This document shows, piece by piece, positions 28,998 to 37,179 of a stretch of DNA of 64,000 nucleotides; the first letter of the stretch is position 1; each line of letters starts with the position of its first letter. The notes under the pieces were generated by a model that saw nothing but the letters and a program-made list of their open reading frames with translations, did not search any database and was not told the DNA's origin. The position numbers and the translations under genes were made by a program. Source of the stretch: Gluconacetobacter tumulisoli (GTDB lineage: Bacteria > Pseudomonadota > Alphaproteobacteria > Acetobacterales > Acetobacteraceae); NCBI RefSeq assembly GCF_014174155.1, contig NZ_JABEQM010000003.1, forward strand, positions 186,001 through 250,000, given 5' to 3'.

Positions 28998-29086
28998 CGA
29001 CCGGTCCGTCCTACGGTCCGGGCGGAAGGCGGGACAGGCCGGATAACCGTTTGAAACGGTTTGTCAGTGCCTGTCTGAATGGGCTC

Positions 29087-29959
29087 TCAGGCCTTGACCA
29101 GCGGGCGACGGCGCAGCGGCATGGTCATGCAGTGAATGCTTCCGCCCCCCTGAGAAAACTGGTCGAGTTCCGGATCCAGCACCGTCAGTCCCTCGGCGCG
29201 CAGCATCTCGTTGACGCGGGTGGAATGGCGGGGACTGACGACGCGCCCGTCGCCCAGGGCCAGCACGTTGCACGCCATGTCCCGCATCGCTTCCTTGTAG
29301 GTCACGGGCAGCAGGCGGATGCCCTGCGCGCGGAACCAGTCCAGATCCTCGTCCGCCAGGGCATCGGGGGCGACCAGGGCCAAATTTTCCGCCACCATCG
29401 AGAAGACGACGTCGAGATGGAGGAAATGGTCCGAAAAGCGGATCATGCGGGTCTGCCATCCGGCCTCGTCGAACCAGCCGGTGAATTCCTCGGCCCCCGC
29501 GGTGTCGGTCCGGGTGCCGGTGACGCCCACTGCCAGCAGGCCGGGGCTGATGACGTGGATGTCGCCGCCTTCGACATGGCCGCGGGTCGCGGTCTTCCAG
29601 ATCTCCCCTTCGCCATAGAAGGAGTCGATCAGAGCCTTCTCCCCCTTGCGTTCCTGGCGGAACAGGCTGGTGACGACGGTGCCGAACGGCGTCGTCTGGG
29701 AACTGTCGCGGGTATAGACCTGGTAGGGCAGGCCGGGCTGGGGCGTCAGGAAATGGCAGGCGACGTCCGCGCCGCGCAGCGCGTCCACCAGTTCGTCGAA
29801 CTGTTTGCGCACCGCGTGCGTTTCAGGCTTGCGACCGTTCTCCAGGCTCAGGATCGCGATGTCGTTGCTGGGGATCCAGTCGTAGTAGGTCGGCGGGCAG
29901 AGCAGGACGTCGTCCAGATGCCCGGTCTCGCTGTCGATGAACCACTGATTGCTGCTCAT
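29087..29959 (-). CDS. Arginine deiminase/dimethylarginine dimethylaminohydrolase superfamily protein
   Basis: A 290-residue protein of the guanidino-group-modifying (pentein) superfamily. Visible catalytic features are an N-terminal LDDVLLCPPTYYDW, VEGGDIHV, the catalytic His block SDHFLHLDVVFSM, and the nucleophile Cys277 in GGGSIHCMTMPLRRR. The set fits DDAH-like or amidinotransferase-like enzymes rather than classical ArcA. The Met at 29959 with AAGGA upstream is preferred; the frame is open to 30181. The substrate (arginine, methylarginine, agmatine or other) cannot be told. It is the first gene before the cytochrome b/c3 pair. Confidence 0.85.
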   Translation of the reverse strand: MSSNQWFIDSETGHLDDVLLCPPTYYDWIPSNDIAILSLENGRKPETHAVRKQFDELVDALRGADVACHFLTPQPGLPYQVYTRDSSQTTPFGTVVTSLFRQERKGEKALIDSFYGEGEIWKTATRGHVEGGDIHVISPGLLAVGVTGTRTDTAGAEEFTGWFDEAGWQTRMIRFSDHFLHLDVVFSMVAENLALVAPDALADEDLDWFRAQGIRLLPVTYKEAMRDMACNVLALGDGRVVSPRHSTRVNEMLRAEGLTVLDPELDQFSQGGGSIHCMTMPLRRRPLVKA

Positions 29960-30252
29960 ATCGCTGGAATCCTTGCCGGAAAATCCTGATGTCTCATCGG
30001 TATCATACGGGCGGCCGTCGCGGTATCCGATACCGGGGGATGCAAGTGAACTTTGCGCTCCGTTCAACCGTCCGGCGACATTGGGGATATCTGAAATCAA
30101 TCCATTGAAAACAAACTTATTTTTCATTCGGCATTCATATCTTTCGTCCAGACCCTGGAACGTGCCCGGCGGTCGGGACACTTCTCATTGTCCACGCCGG
30201 TCTGTATGGGCTGGTGCCGGAGGATCGCCGCCGGCGGTCGCTGGAGGTTTTA

Positions 30253-31260
30253 TTGCGTATTCTCATTACCGGGACGGCCGGGTTCATCGGCTTTCATCTG
30301 GCGCTCAGGCTGCTGGATCAGGGGCACGATGTCACGGGCATCGACGGCATGACCAGCTATTATGACGTCACCCTGAAACAGGCACGGCATGCCCGCCTGC
30401 GCGCGCGGCCGGGGTTCACCTGCCATGAATTCATGCTGGAAGAGGCCGAGGCGCTGGCCCGGGCCTGCCGTGCGGCCCGGCCGGACATCGTGATCCACCT
30501 GGCGGCGCAGGCAGGGGTGCGCTACAGCATGGAGAATCCGGGCGCCTATGTCAGCGCGAACGTGGTGGGGACCCAGAACCTGCTGGAGCAGGTGAAGGAC
30601 CTGTCGGTCCGGCATTTCATCCTGGCCTCGACCTCGTCGGTCTATGGGGCCGGTCCCGACGTTCCCTTTACCGAAGACCAGCCCTGCAACCAGCCGTTGA
30701 GCCTCTATGCCGCGACCAAGAAGGCGTGCGAGGAGATCGGCCATTCCTACGCCTACCTGCACGGGCTGCCGATCACCGCCTGCCGGTTCTTTACCGTCTA
30801 TGGCCCGTGGGGGCGGCCGGACATGGCGCTGTTCCGCTTTACCCGCAACATCCTCGCCGGCCTGCCGATCGACGTCTACAACGGCGGGGACATGGAGCGC
30901 GACTTCACCTATGTCGACGATCTGGTCGAGGCCGTCTGTCGCCTGCTGCCTCTTCCGCCGGTCCTGGCGACCCAGGACGGGCGCGGCGCCAGTCCGGTGG
31001 CACCCTATCGCGTGGTGAATGTCGGCGGCGGTGGTCCGGTCGGCCTGCGGGAGTTCATCGCCGCCGTCGAACGCGCGACGGGGCGCACGGCGATCCGCAA
31101 CAGCATGCCGATGCAGCCGGGCGACGTGCCGCGCACCTGGGCGGATTGCACGGTGCTGGAACGCCTGACCGGCTTCCATTCCGTCACGCCCCTGCAAGCC
31201 GGGGTGGACGCCTTCGTCGCGTGGTACCGCGAATGGTACCAGGCCTCTGACGGGCGATGA
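30253..31260 (+). CDS. NAD-dependent epimerase, UDP-glucuronate 4-epimerase type
   Basis: A 335-residue short-chain dehydrogenase of the extended class. NAD-binding GTAGFIGFH lies at the N-terminus. The serine motif is LASTSSVYG, the catalytic YxxxK is YAATKKA, and RFFTVYGPWGRPDMALF is typical of UDP-glucuronate epimerases. It supplies UDP-galacturonate or a related sugar nucleotide for surface polysaccharide. The start is TTG at 30253: GGAGG sits five bases upstream and the resulting protein begins MRILITG as in the family. Reading from an ATG at 30214 would add 13 unconserved residues. Confidence 0.88.
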   Translation: MRILITGTAGFIGFHLALRLLDQGHDVTGIDGMTSYYDVTLKQARHARLRARPGFTCHEFMLEEAEALARACRAARPDIVIHLAAQAGVRYSMENPGAYVSANVVGTQNLLEQVKDLSVRHFILASTSSVYGAGPDVPFTEDQPCNQPLSLYAATKKACEEIGHSYAYLHGLPITACRFFTVYGPWGRPDMALFRFTRNILAGLPIDVYNGGDMERDFTYVDDLVEAVCRLLPLPPVLATQDGRGASPVAPYRVVNVGGGGPVGLREFIAAVERATGRTAIRNSMPMQPGDVPRTWADCTVLERLTGFHSVTPLQAGVDAFVAWYREWYQASDGR

Positions 31261-31399
31261 CCTGGCGGGATCTTATCCACAGAATTGGGGACAATCCTGT
31301 GGGCGGTACTGGGGGGCATGATCGGATAACCTCCTTTTTCGCTGCTGGAATCGCGAGTCACCGCGAATCGTCACGCCGGCCGGCGGTAAAGGGGGGCCG

Positions 31400-32110
31400 A
31401 TGGACGCGATAGAGGACGGCCCGGTCCCCATCGTCTTCGCCCCGGAGATCCCGGCGGACTGCCATGCGCAGGTTCGCGCGGCCCCGCATTTCCGGCGGTG
31501 GCTGGCGATGGCCGCGGCCCGTTTCGACCTGCGGCGGGTCACGGTGGACAGCGTGACGTTTTTCGGCCGCCGGGTCGGGTTCATCCTGGTCCAGGCGGAC
31601 GCCTGGCATGATGGGCGGCAGGTGCCGGGCACGGTTCTGCTGCGCGGCGATTCGGTGTCGGTCCTGCTGATCCTGCGCCATGCCGGCCATCCGGACCGGA
31701 CCGTCCTGACATGCGAGGCCCGGTTGCCGGCCGCATGCCCCGACCTGCTGTCGCTTCCGGCGGGAATGCTGGATGGTGGGACTTTGGCCAGTACGGCGCT
31801 GCGCGAATTGTCCGAGGAGATCGGCGCCGACCTGGCGTTGCGCCAGGACATGCTGGTGGAGCTTGCGACCGTCTGGCTGTCGCCGGGGGGCTGCGATGAG
31901 GCGATCACCCTGTACTATGCGGTCCTGGAACTGGATGATGCCGCGGTTCGCGCCCTGGACGGCCGCCGAACGGGCAACGCGGACGAACATGAATCGATCC
32001 GGGTGCGGGTGGTCGGTCTGGATGACATTCCGCGCATCGGCCGGACCGATGCCAAGACGCTGCTGTCGTTCTACATGTATCGCGACCGGATAGCCCGCGT
32101 CGGGACATGA
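31400..32110 (+). CDS. NUDIX-domain protein with an incomplete Nudix box
   Basis: A 236-residue protein resembling ADP-sugar diphosphatases in its N-terminal part (VTFFGRRVGFILVQADAW, GDSVSVLLIL). The Nudix box reads AGMLDGGTLASTALRELSEEIG. Compared with G-x5-E-x7-REUxEExGU it lacks the first Glu and is one residue short, while the metal-binding RELSEE core is intact. Activity on a nucleoside diphosphate sugar is plausible but may be altered. A GGGGGG run just before ATG is the ribosome-binding site. It is alone, 139 bp after the epimerase gene. Confidence 0.78.
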   Translation: MDAIEDGPVPIVFAPEIPADCHAQVRAAPHFRRWLAMAAARFDLRRVTVDSVTFFGRRVGFILVQADAWHDGRQVPGTVLLRGDSVSVLLILRHAGHPDRTVLTCEARLPAACPDLLSLPAGMLDGGTLASTALRELSEEIGADLALRQDMLVELATVWLSPGGCDEAITLYYAVLELDDAAVRALDGRRTGNADEHESIRVRVVGLDDIPRIGRTDAKTLLSFYMYRDRIARVGT

Positions 32111-32188
32111 CGGGCCGTTCGCCCCATCTGACGGGCAGGCCGGGAACCGCACGTCGGGTCGCGGCGAGGCGAAGTTTAAACCCGCCTC

Positions 32189-33232
32189 TCAGGCAATGAC
32201 GCCGTAGGTGATGCCCAGTTCGCGCAGCCAGCGGCGATAGGCGACGCCCATCCGGTCCGACCGGTGGTGCATCTCGGCGCGCAGGTCGACGGGGATGCGC
32301 TCCGGTCGCTGGGTTTCCACGATGTCGCGGTCCTGGTTGTAGACGACGTCCTGGCGCGGCAGCATGTCGAGTTCGGTCAGGTCGGGGGCGAAATTGATCG
32401 CGAAGATCACGCGGGCGATCGACGTGACCTCGTTCACCGGCTGAACGGTGAACATTGTCACGAACCGGTCGTCCGGCGATCCCAGATGTGCCTGTGCCGG
32501 ATCGACGATGGTCACGCGCTTGGAAAAGGCGGCGACCAGCGGGCGCAGGCAATAATAGGTATACCCTGCCTGTACCGGGATCTTGCGGAAATCGCCGACG
32601 GGTTGGAACACGCTGATCTCGGAGGACACCAGGCCATCGGCGGTCTGGGTCACGTCGTAATCGGCGATGATGTCGGGCGCGTCCGGCACGCCGTTCAGGC
32701 CGGCATGGACGAAGGGAAAATGTGTGGCGTCGACGAAATTCTCGACGGCCCGGAATCCATTTGCGCGATAGGTATAGGGTCCGGCATGGAAGGTCCTGAA
32801 GCCCGGCAGGTCGCGGGCGGGAAAGGCCGGAATCGGATGGGCGGGGTTGCCCAGCGTTGCCCAGATCAGCCCGTCCTGTTCCTGCGCGCGTACCGGAAAG
32901 GCCCGGGCCTTGGGCGGGATCGGCTGGTCGGGCGCCACGGGAATATGGACGCAGCGCGCCTGCCCGTCGAAACGCCAGCCGTGATAGGGACAGACGACCG
33001 TGTCGTCCTTGATCCAGCCCTTGGACAGACGCGCGCCGCGATGGATGCACAAATCGTCCCAGACATGGACCGTCCCCGCCGCGTCGCGCCAGACGATCAG
33101 GTCGCGGCCCAGCAGGGTGGTGGGTGCGATCGTGCCGGCAACGATCTCGCGGCTGCGCGCCACGGGATACCATTCGTCCAGCATGGCCGGATCGTCGCAC
33201 AGGCCGGGCACGGACATGGGGGTATCGGACAT
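32189..33232 (-). CDS. Rieske-type aromatic-ring oxygenase, large subunit
   Basis: A 347-residue oxygenase. The Rieske 2Fe-2S ligands are C62-I-H64 and C81-P-Y-H84. The mononuclear iron region ENFVDATHFPFVH lies in the middle. The layout resembles vanillate O-demethylase oxygenase (VanA) and phthalate-family enzymes, which hydroxylate or demethylate aromatic acids. It needs a reductase; none is adjacent. It starts 11 bp after the FAD monooxygenase stop, so both are in one operon under the promoter with the GTATAC palindrome. Confidence 0.88.
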   Translation of the reverse strand: MSDTPMSVPGLCDDPAMLDEWYPVARSREIVAGTIAPTTLLGRDLIVWRDAAGTVHVWDDLCIHRGARLSKGWIKDDTVVCPYHGWRFDGQARCVHIPVAPDQPIPPKARAFPVRAQEQDGLIWATLGNPAHPIPAFPARDLPGFRTFHAGPYTYRANGFRAVENFVDATHFPFVHAGLNGVPDAPDIIADYDVTQTADGLVSSEISVFQPVGDFRKIPVQAGYTYYCLRPLVAAFSKRVTIVDPAQAHLGSPDDRFVTMFTVQPVNEVTSIARVIFAINFAPDLTELDMLPRQDVVYNQDRDIVETQRPERIPVDLRAEMHHRSDRMGVAYRRWLRELGITYGVIA

Positions 33233-33243
33233 GACGGGCTTCC

Positions 33244-34443
33244 TCAGGCGGCCGACGCCGCCGGTTCGGGCGGGAGGGTCGCATCGTGTTCGTAGATCCA
33301 GTTGGCCTTGATCCCGGACCGATGCGGATTGATCAGGCTGCGCAGCCGATACGTCATGTCACGTCGCCAGAGGGCCAGCGGTGAGGACAGGTGATAGGTC
33401 CGCCCCCGTTCCCGCGATTCCAGCTGCACGCGCCGGGTGCGCGGCAGGCGCTGCGCCTCATACGCCGATAGCGCATCCGCGACCGTGGCACCGGCAGCCA
33501 GGCAGGATGCCAGGACGAATGCATCCTCGATCGCCATGCCCGCCCCCTGCGACAGGAAGGGTAGCATCGGATGGGCGGCGTCGCCCAGCAGGGTGATCGC
33601 GCCGTCCGACCAGTGCGGCATCGGGTCGCGGTCGAACAGGCCCCATTTGAAGACGCTGTCCGCCTGTCCGAACAGGCGCAGCAGGTTGGGATGCCATCCC
33701 GCGAACGCGGCCAGCAATTCATCGCGGGAACTGGGCACGTTCCACGATTCCTCGATCCAGGATGCGGTTTCGGTCACGGCGACGATGTTCACGGCGCGGC
33801 CGCCACACACGTAATAGGTCACGACATGGGCGTGCGGCCCCAGCCAGAACGATGAATCGGGGGACACGTAATCCAGTGGCTGCGTGTCGAACGGCACGAC
33901 GGCGCGATAGCACATGTTGCCGGTGAAGCGGGCCTGCGCGGTACCGAACAGGGAGGCGCGCACGGCGGATTGGATGCCATCGGCGCCGACGATCAGATCG
34001 GCCTCGAACGTGCCGCCGTCGGTGAAGGAGGCGACGGCGCCGGTCGGGGTGCGCGCAACGCTGCTGCACGCGCGCGCGAACGTGACCCGTTCGGCCGGGA
34101 TGCGCGCGGCAAACAGCGCGTGCAGGTCCGCGCGGTGGACATGGAAGAAGGGGGCGCCGTACAGGCTGGGGCAATCGTCGGCCAGCGGGGTGCGCCACAT
34201 TTCCCGTGCCGTCTTCCAGTTGCGTCCCACCAGGGCTTGCGGCGTGAAGCTGATGGCCCGCAAGGCATCCATCAGTCCCATCGCGCGGATGACCTTCACC
34301 GCGTTGGGCGTCACCTGGATGCCCGCGCCGACCTCGCCAAAGGCGGGGGCGCGTTCGAACAGATGAACGTCGATCCCCCGTTGCAGCAGCGCCAGCGCCA
34401 GGGCCGTGCCGCCGATTCCGCCACCGATGATGCCGACCCGCAT
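33244..34443 (-). CDS. FAD-dependent monooxygenase (salicylate/3-hydroxybenzoate hydroxylase type)
   Basis: A 399-residue class A flavoprotein hydroxylase. FAD-binding GIIGGGIGGTALALAL is at the N-terminus, and GEVGAGIQVTPNAV follows. The DG motif is in LIVGADGIQSAVR and the ribityl-binding GD motif is in LLGDAAHPMLPFLSQGAGMAIEDA. Such enzymes hydroxylate or oxidatively decarboxylate aromatic acids with NAD(P)H. AGGAGG lies a few bases before ATG. The gene is divergent from a GntR regulator, which probably controls it. Confidence 0.88.
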   Translation of the reverse strand: MRVGIIGGGIGGTALALALLQRGIDVHLFERAPAFGEVGAGIQVTPNAVKVIRAMGLMDALRAISFTPQALVGRNWKTAREMWRTPLADDCPSLYGAPFFHVHRADLHALFAARIPAERVTFARACSSVARTPTGAVASFTDGGTFEADLIVGADGIQSAVRASLFGTAQARFTGNMCYRAVVPFDTQPLDYVSPDSSFWLGPHAHVVTYYVCGGRAVNIVAVTETASWIEESWNVPSSRDELLAAFAGWHPNLLRLFGQADSVFKWGLFDRDPMPHWSDGAITLLGDAAHPMLPFLSQGAGMAIEDAFVLASCLAAGATVADALSAYEAQRLPRTRRVQLESRERGRTYHLSSPLALWRRDMTYRLRSLINPHRSGIKANWIYEHDATLPPEPAASAA

Positions 34444-34460
34444 GTACGACCTCCTATAAT

Positions 34461-34472
34461 ATCGTATACGAA
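34461..34472. promoter_or_regulatory. Palindrome ATCGTATACGAA, candidate GntR (FadR/VanR-type) operator
   Basis: TCGTATACGA (34462-34471) is a perfect palindrome with near-symmetric flanks, in the short region between the FAD monooxygenase start (34443) and the GntR gene start (34613). FCD-type GntR regulators often bind ATNGTATACNAT-like sites. TATAAT overlaps its left edge at 34455-34460 on the plus strand and is a possible -10 for the regulator gene. Confidence 0.55.
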
Positions 34473-34612
34473 ATAGGGGACTCTACGTTGCGTCAGGATC
34501 GAAGCATGCGCCTGGCGGCGACGTCAACACTATTCCCCTTCCGGAACGAACCGTCTTGCGTCCCCGCCGGCGCACCCCCTAGATTGCATGTGGATGGGAA
34601 TCATGAGGCGGC

Positions 34613-35326
34613 ATGCGGGACAGACAGGACAAGCCGGGCGTCGCGGCACGGCGGCCGCTGCTGGAACTGGTGCTTCCGGTTCTGCGCGACGCCATCATCA
34701 ATCGCACCCTGCCGCCCGGCGAACGGCTGTCGGAAAGCGATATCTGCGCCCGGCTGGGCATTTCGCGTACGCCGCTGCGCGAGGCATTGCGGATCCTGGA
34801 AACCGAAGGCCTGGTGACGATGGCCGCCGGGGTCGGCGCGGTCGTGACACCGATCAGTCCGCCGGACCTGCATGATCGCTTCGACCTGCTGGCGGGGCTG
34901 GAGGCGATTGCCGCCGCACGTGTCGCCGGCCGGCGCGATCCCGAAACCATACGGCGTATCCTGGCGATCCAGCGCGAAATGGAATCCGCATCGCGCCAGG
35001 GATCCCGTGAGGAATACTACAAGGCGAACGACCGTTTCCACCAGACCATCGTCGAGGCCGCGGGCAACGAGGCCGTGCTGAATGCCCACAGGACGACGAT
35101 GTGGCATGTGTATCGGATCCGTCATGCCACCAATACCGCCAATCCCCTGGGCCCGGAAGCCGCCCGCCACCACGAGGCCATCATCGCGGCCGTGATCGCC
35201 GGCGACGTCGACGGGGCGTTCGTTTCGATGCGCCGGCACCTGGAGGACGTGTCTGACCTCGTCCTGGGCCGGCCGGTCGCAGGATGGTTCGGCGCGACGG
35301 ACCACGATGCGCCCGGCGCGGGTTGA
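34613..35326 (+). CDS. GntR-family regulator, FCD (FadR/VanR) type
   Basis: A 237-residue regulator. The N-terminal winged helix is clear (LPPGERLSESDICARLGISR, TPLREALRILETEGLV). The C-terminal all-helical FCD domain carries metal/ligand His positions (NDRFHQTIVEAAG, ARHHEAIIAAVIAGD). FCD regulators usually sense small organic acids and release DNA on binding. Divergent to the FAD monooxygenase/Rieske operon, with a GTATAC-centred palindrome between, it is the likely local repressor. The transporter pair downstream may belong to the same regulon. Confidence 0.9.
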   Translation: MRDRQDKPGVAARRPLLELVLPVLRDAIINRTLPPGERLSESDICARLGISRTPLREALRILETEGLVTMAAGVGAVVTPISPPDLHDRFDLLAGLEAIAAARVAGRRDPETIRRILAIQREMESASRQGSREEYYKANDRFHQTIVEAAGNEAVLNAHRTTMWHVYRIRHATNTANPLGPEAARHHEAIIAAVIAGDVDGAFVSMRRHLEDVSDLVLGRPVAGWFGATDHDAPGAG

Positions 35327-35357
35327 CCTGCATGGGACGACAGGGGAACATGATACG

Positions 35358-35615
35358 ATGACGGAAGGGCCGCAGCACACCGACGCGCGGGGAGGGCGGA
35401 ATGTCCATGCCCCGGTCTGGAGAATTCTGGTTGGGGTGGGCATCCCCTTCGTCGCGGTCGACCTGGCGTTGCCGGTGCTGGACCGCGTGGACGGAACGGT
35501 GCTGGGATTTCCCACGGTGGTGTTCTGGCTGTTCGTCTGGTTCATCCTGACCAGCGTCTGCCTGTCCGCGGTCTGGTTCCTGCATGACCGTCGCCAGGCG
35601 GACGAAGCCGCCTGA
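35358..35615 (+). CDS. DUF3311-type small membrane protein, partner of a sodium:solute symporter
   Basis: An 85-residue protein with two hydrophobic segments (RILVGVGIPFVAVDLALPVL and FPTVVFWLFVWFILTSVCL) joined by the short loop typical of DUF3311 proteins. These usually precede an SSS-family symporter gene, as here, and may be a small subunit. The start at 35358 follows CAGGGGAA; an earlier in-frame start would run into the regulator gene region. Confidence 0.78.
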   Translation: MTEGPQHTDARGGRNVHAPVWRILVGVGIPFVAVDLALPVLDRVDGTVLGFPTVVFWLFVWFILTSVCLSAVWFLHDRRQADEAA

Positions 35616-35694
35616 CGACCGCGCGCCAGCCGGTCGCGGCGGCCGCGGATACGAAATCGAAAAATCGACAGACCAACGGAAAGAAAGCCCCTTC

Positions 35695-37131
35695 ATGGCG
35701 ACAGTGACGTTTTGCCTCGTGATCCTGTTGTCGCTGGCGATCGCGCTGTATTCCCGGCGGGGACATCATCACCAGGGAACGCGGGATTTCTTCGTTGCCT
35801 CCGGGCAGTTCGGTGGCGTGCTGCTGTTCTTCCTGGCGGTGGGCGAGACCTACAGCATCGGCAGCGTACTGGGATTTCCGGCCGGGACGTTCAGTCACGG
35901 TACCGCCTTCGTCATCTGGTTCCTCAGCTATATCGTCCTGGCCTATCCTGTCGGCTATTTCCTCAATCCCTGGATCTGGCAGGCGGGACGCGACCACAAC
36001 GCCATCACCATGGCCGACCTGTTCCGGCATCATTTCGGCAGTCGCGCGGTCGAGATCGCGATGACGCTGAATGCCATCCTGTTCCTGATTCCGTTCGGCG
36101 ACCTGCAATTCACCGGACTGCTGGCCGTGCTGCAGGGATTCGGCTGGCCGGTTCCGACAATCGTCATCACGACGGTGGCCGCGGTGACGGCCTTCTTCTG
36201 GGTCGCGCTCTCGGGGATCCGGGCGCCGGCCTATGTGTCGATCCTGAAGGACGTCATGATGATCGTCGCCGTCGTGGCGGCTGGTATCGCGGCGTTGCTG
36301 GCCTCGGGCCATCTGCCGGATGTCCGGCAGGCAGGGCAGGATATCGCGCGGATCCGTCCGACAGGGCGCGAGGAGGCGTTCGCCATGTCCACGGTCGTGC
36401 TGCAGGCCGTCGGCTTCTGCGTCGCGCCCCAGACGATCGCCTTTCTGTTCACCGGCCGGTCGCGACGGATCGTGCGGCGCAACCAGATCCTGATGCCGCT
36501 CTACATGCTGATGTTCCCGTTCCTGTACTGGGTCGCGGATTATGCCCGGCGGTCGGGAATGCCGCTGCACGCGCCCAACGACGCCTTCATGGCGGTGTCC
36601 CTGGCCCTGCTGCCGGGATGGGTGGACGGGCTCGTGGCGGCGGCGTGCGCGCTGTCGGCGCTGGTCGTGCTGGCGGGAATCTGCCTGGCCATCGGTCCGC
36701 TGGTGTCGCACAATCTGCTGCATGGTCTGTCGGATCGCCAGCAGCGGTACGGCGCGCAGATCGTGATCGCGGTCTATCTGCTGTTCTCGATCGTCAGCGC
36801 GGCGCATGCATCGGGACTGATGATCAAGTTCAACACCATGTATTATTTCGGCGTCACGCAGGCGGCGCCGGGGATATTTGCCATCCTGATGGCGCGGGCC
36901 ATCAGTCCGGCGGCCCTGGTCGCGGGATTGGTGGCGGGCGACCTGTTGTCGGTCGGGCTGTATCTGGGCGATGCCGATCTGGGCGGGATCAATCCGGGCC
37001 TGGTCGGCCTGGTGGCGAATGCCGCCATCCTGTGGGGCGGCAGCCGCCTGCTGCCCAACCGGAAGCTGGTGCCGATCCTGCCGTTCCTGCGGCGGGACGA
37101 GGCGCAGGCGTCGGCGGGCGGGCGTTCGTAG
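35695..37131 (+). CDS. Sodium:solute symporter (SSS) family protein
   Basis: A 478-residue protein with about 13 membrane segments. It has the SSS-family N-terminal pattern FFVASGQFGGVLLFFLAVGE (substrate/sodium region), GFPAGTFSHGTAFVIWF and a later conserved loop AMSTVVLQAVGFCVAPQ. The family moves organic acids, sugars or amino acids with sodium. It is encoded 79 bp after the DUF3311 partner, on the same strand as the GntR gene, so import of the aromatic or organic acid handled by the oxygenases is a reasonable inference. Confidence 0.87.
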   Translation: MATVTFCLVILLSLAIALYSRRGHHHQGTRDFFVASGQFGGVLLFFLAVGETYSIGSVLGFPAGTFSHGTAFVIWFLSYIVLAYPVGYFLNPWIWQAGRDHNAITMADLFRHHFGSRAVEIAMTLNAILFLIPFGDLQFTGLLAVLQGFGWPVPTIVITTVAAVTAFFWVALSGIRAPAYVSILKDVMMIVAVVAAGIAALLASGHLPDVRQAGQDIARIRPTGREEAFAMSTVVLQAVGFCVAPQTIAFLFTGRSRRIVRRNQILMPLYMLMFPFLYWVADYARRSGMPLHAPNDAFMAVSLALLPGWVDGLVAAACALSALVVLAGICLAIGPLVSHNLLHGLSDRQQRYGAQIVIAVYLLFSIVSAAHASGLMIKFNTMYYFGVTQAAPGIFAILMARAISPAALVAGLVAGDLLSVGLYLGDADLGGINPGLVGLVANAAILWGGSRLLPNRKLVPILPFLRRDEAQASAGGRS

Positions 37132-37179
37132 CAGACGGCGTGACCGGGTGGCGACCCATCCTGTCGGGTGGCCAGTCTC

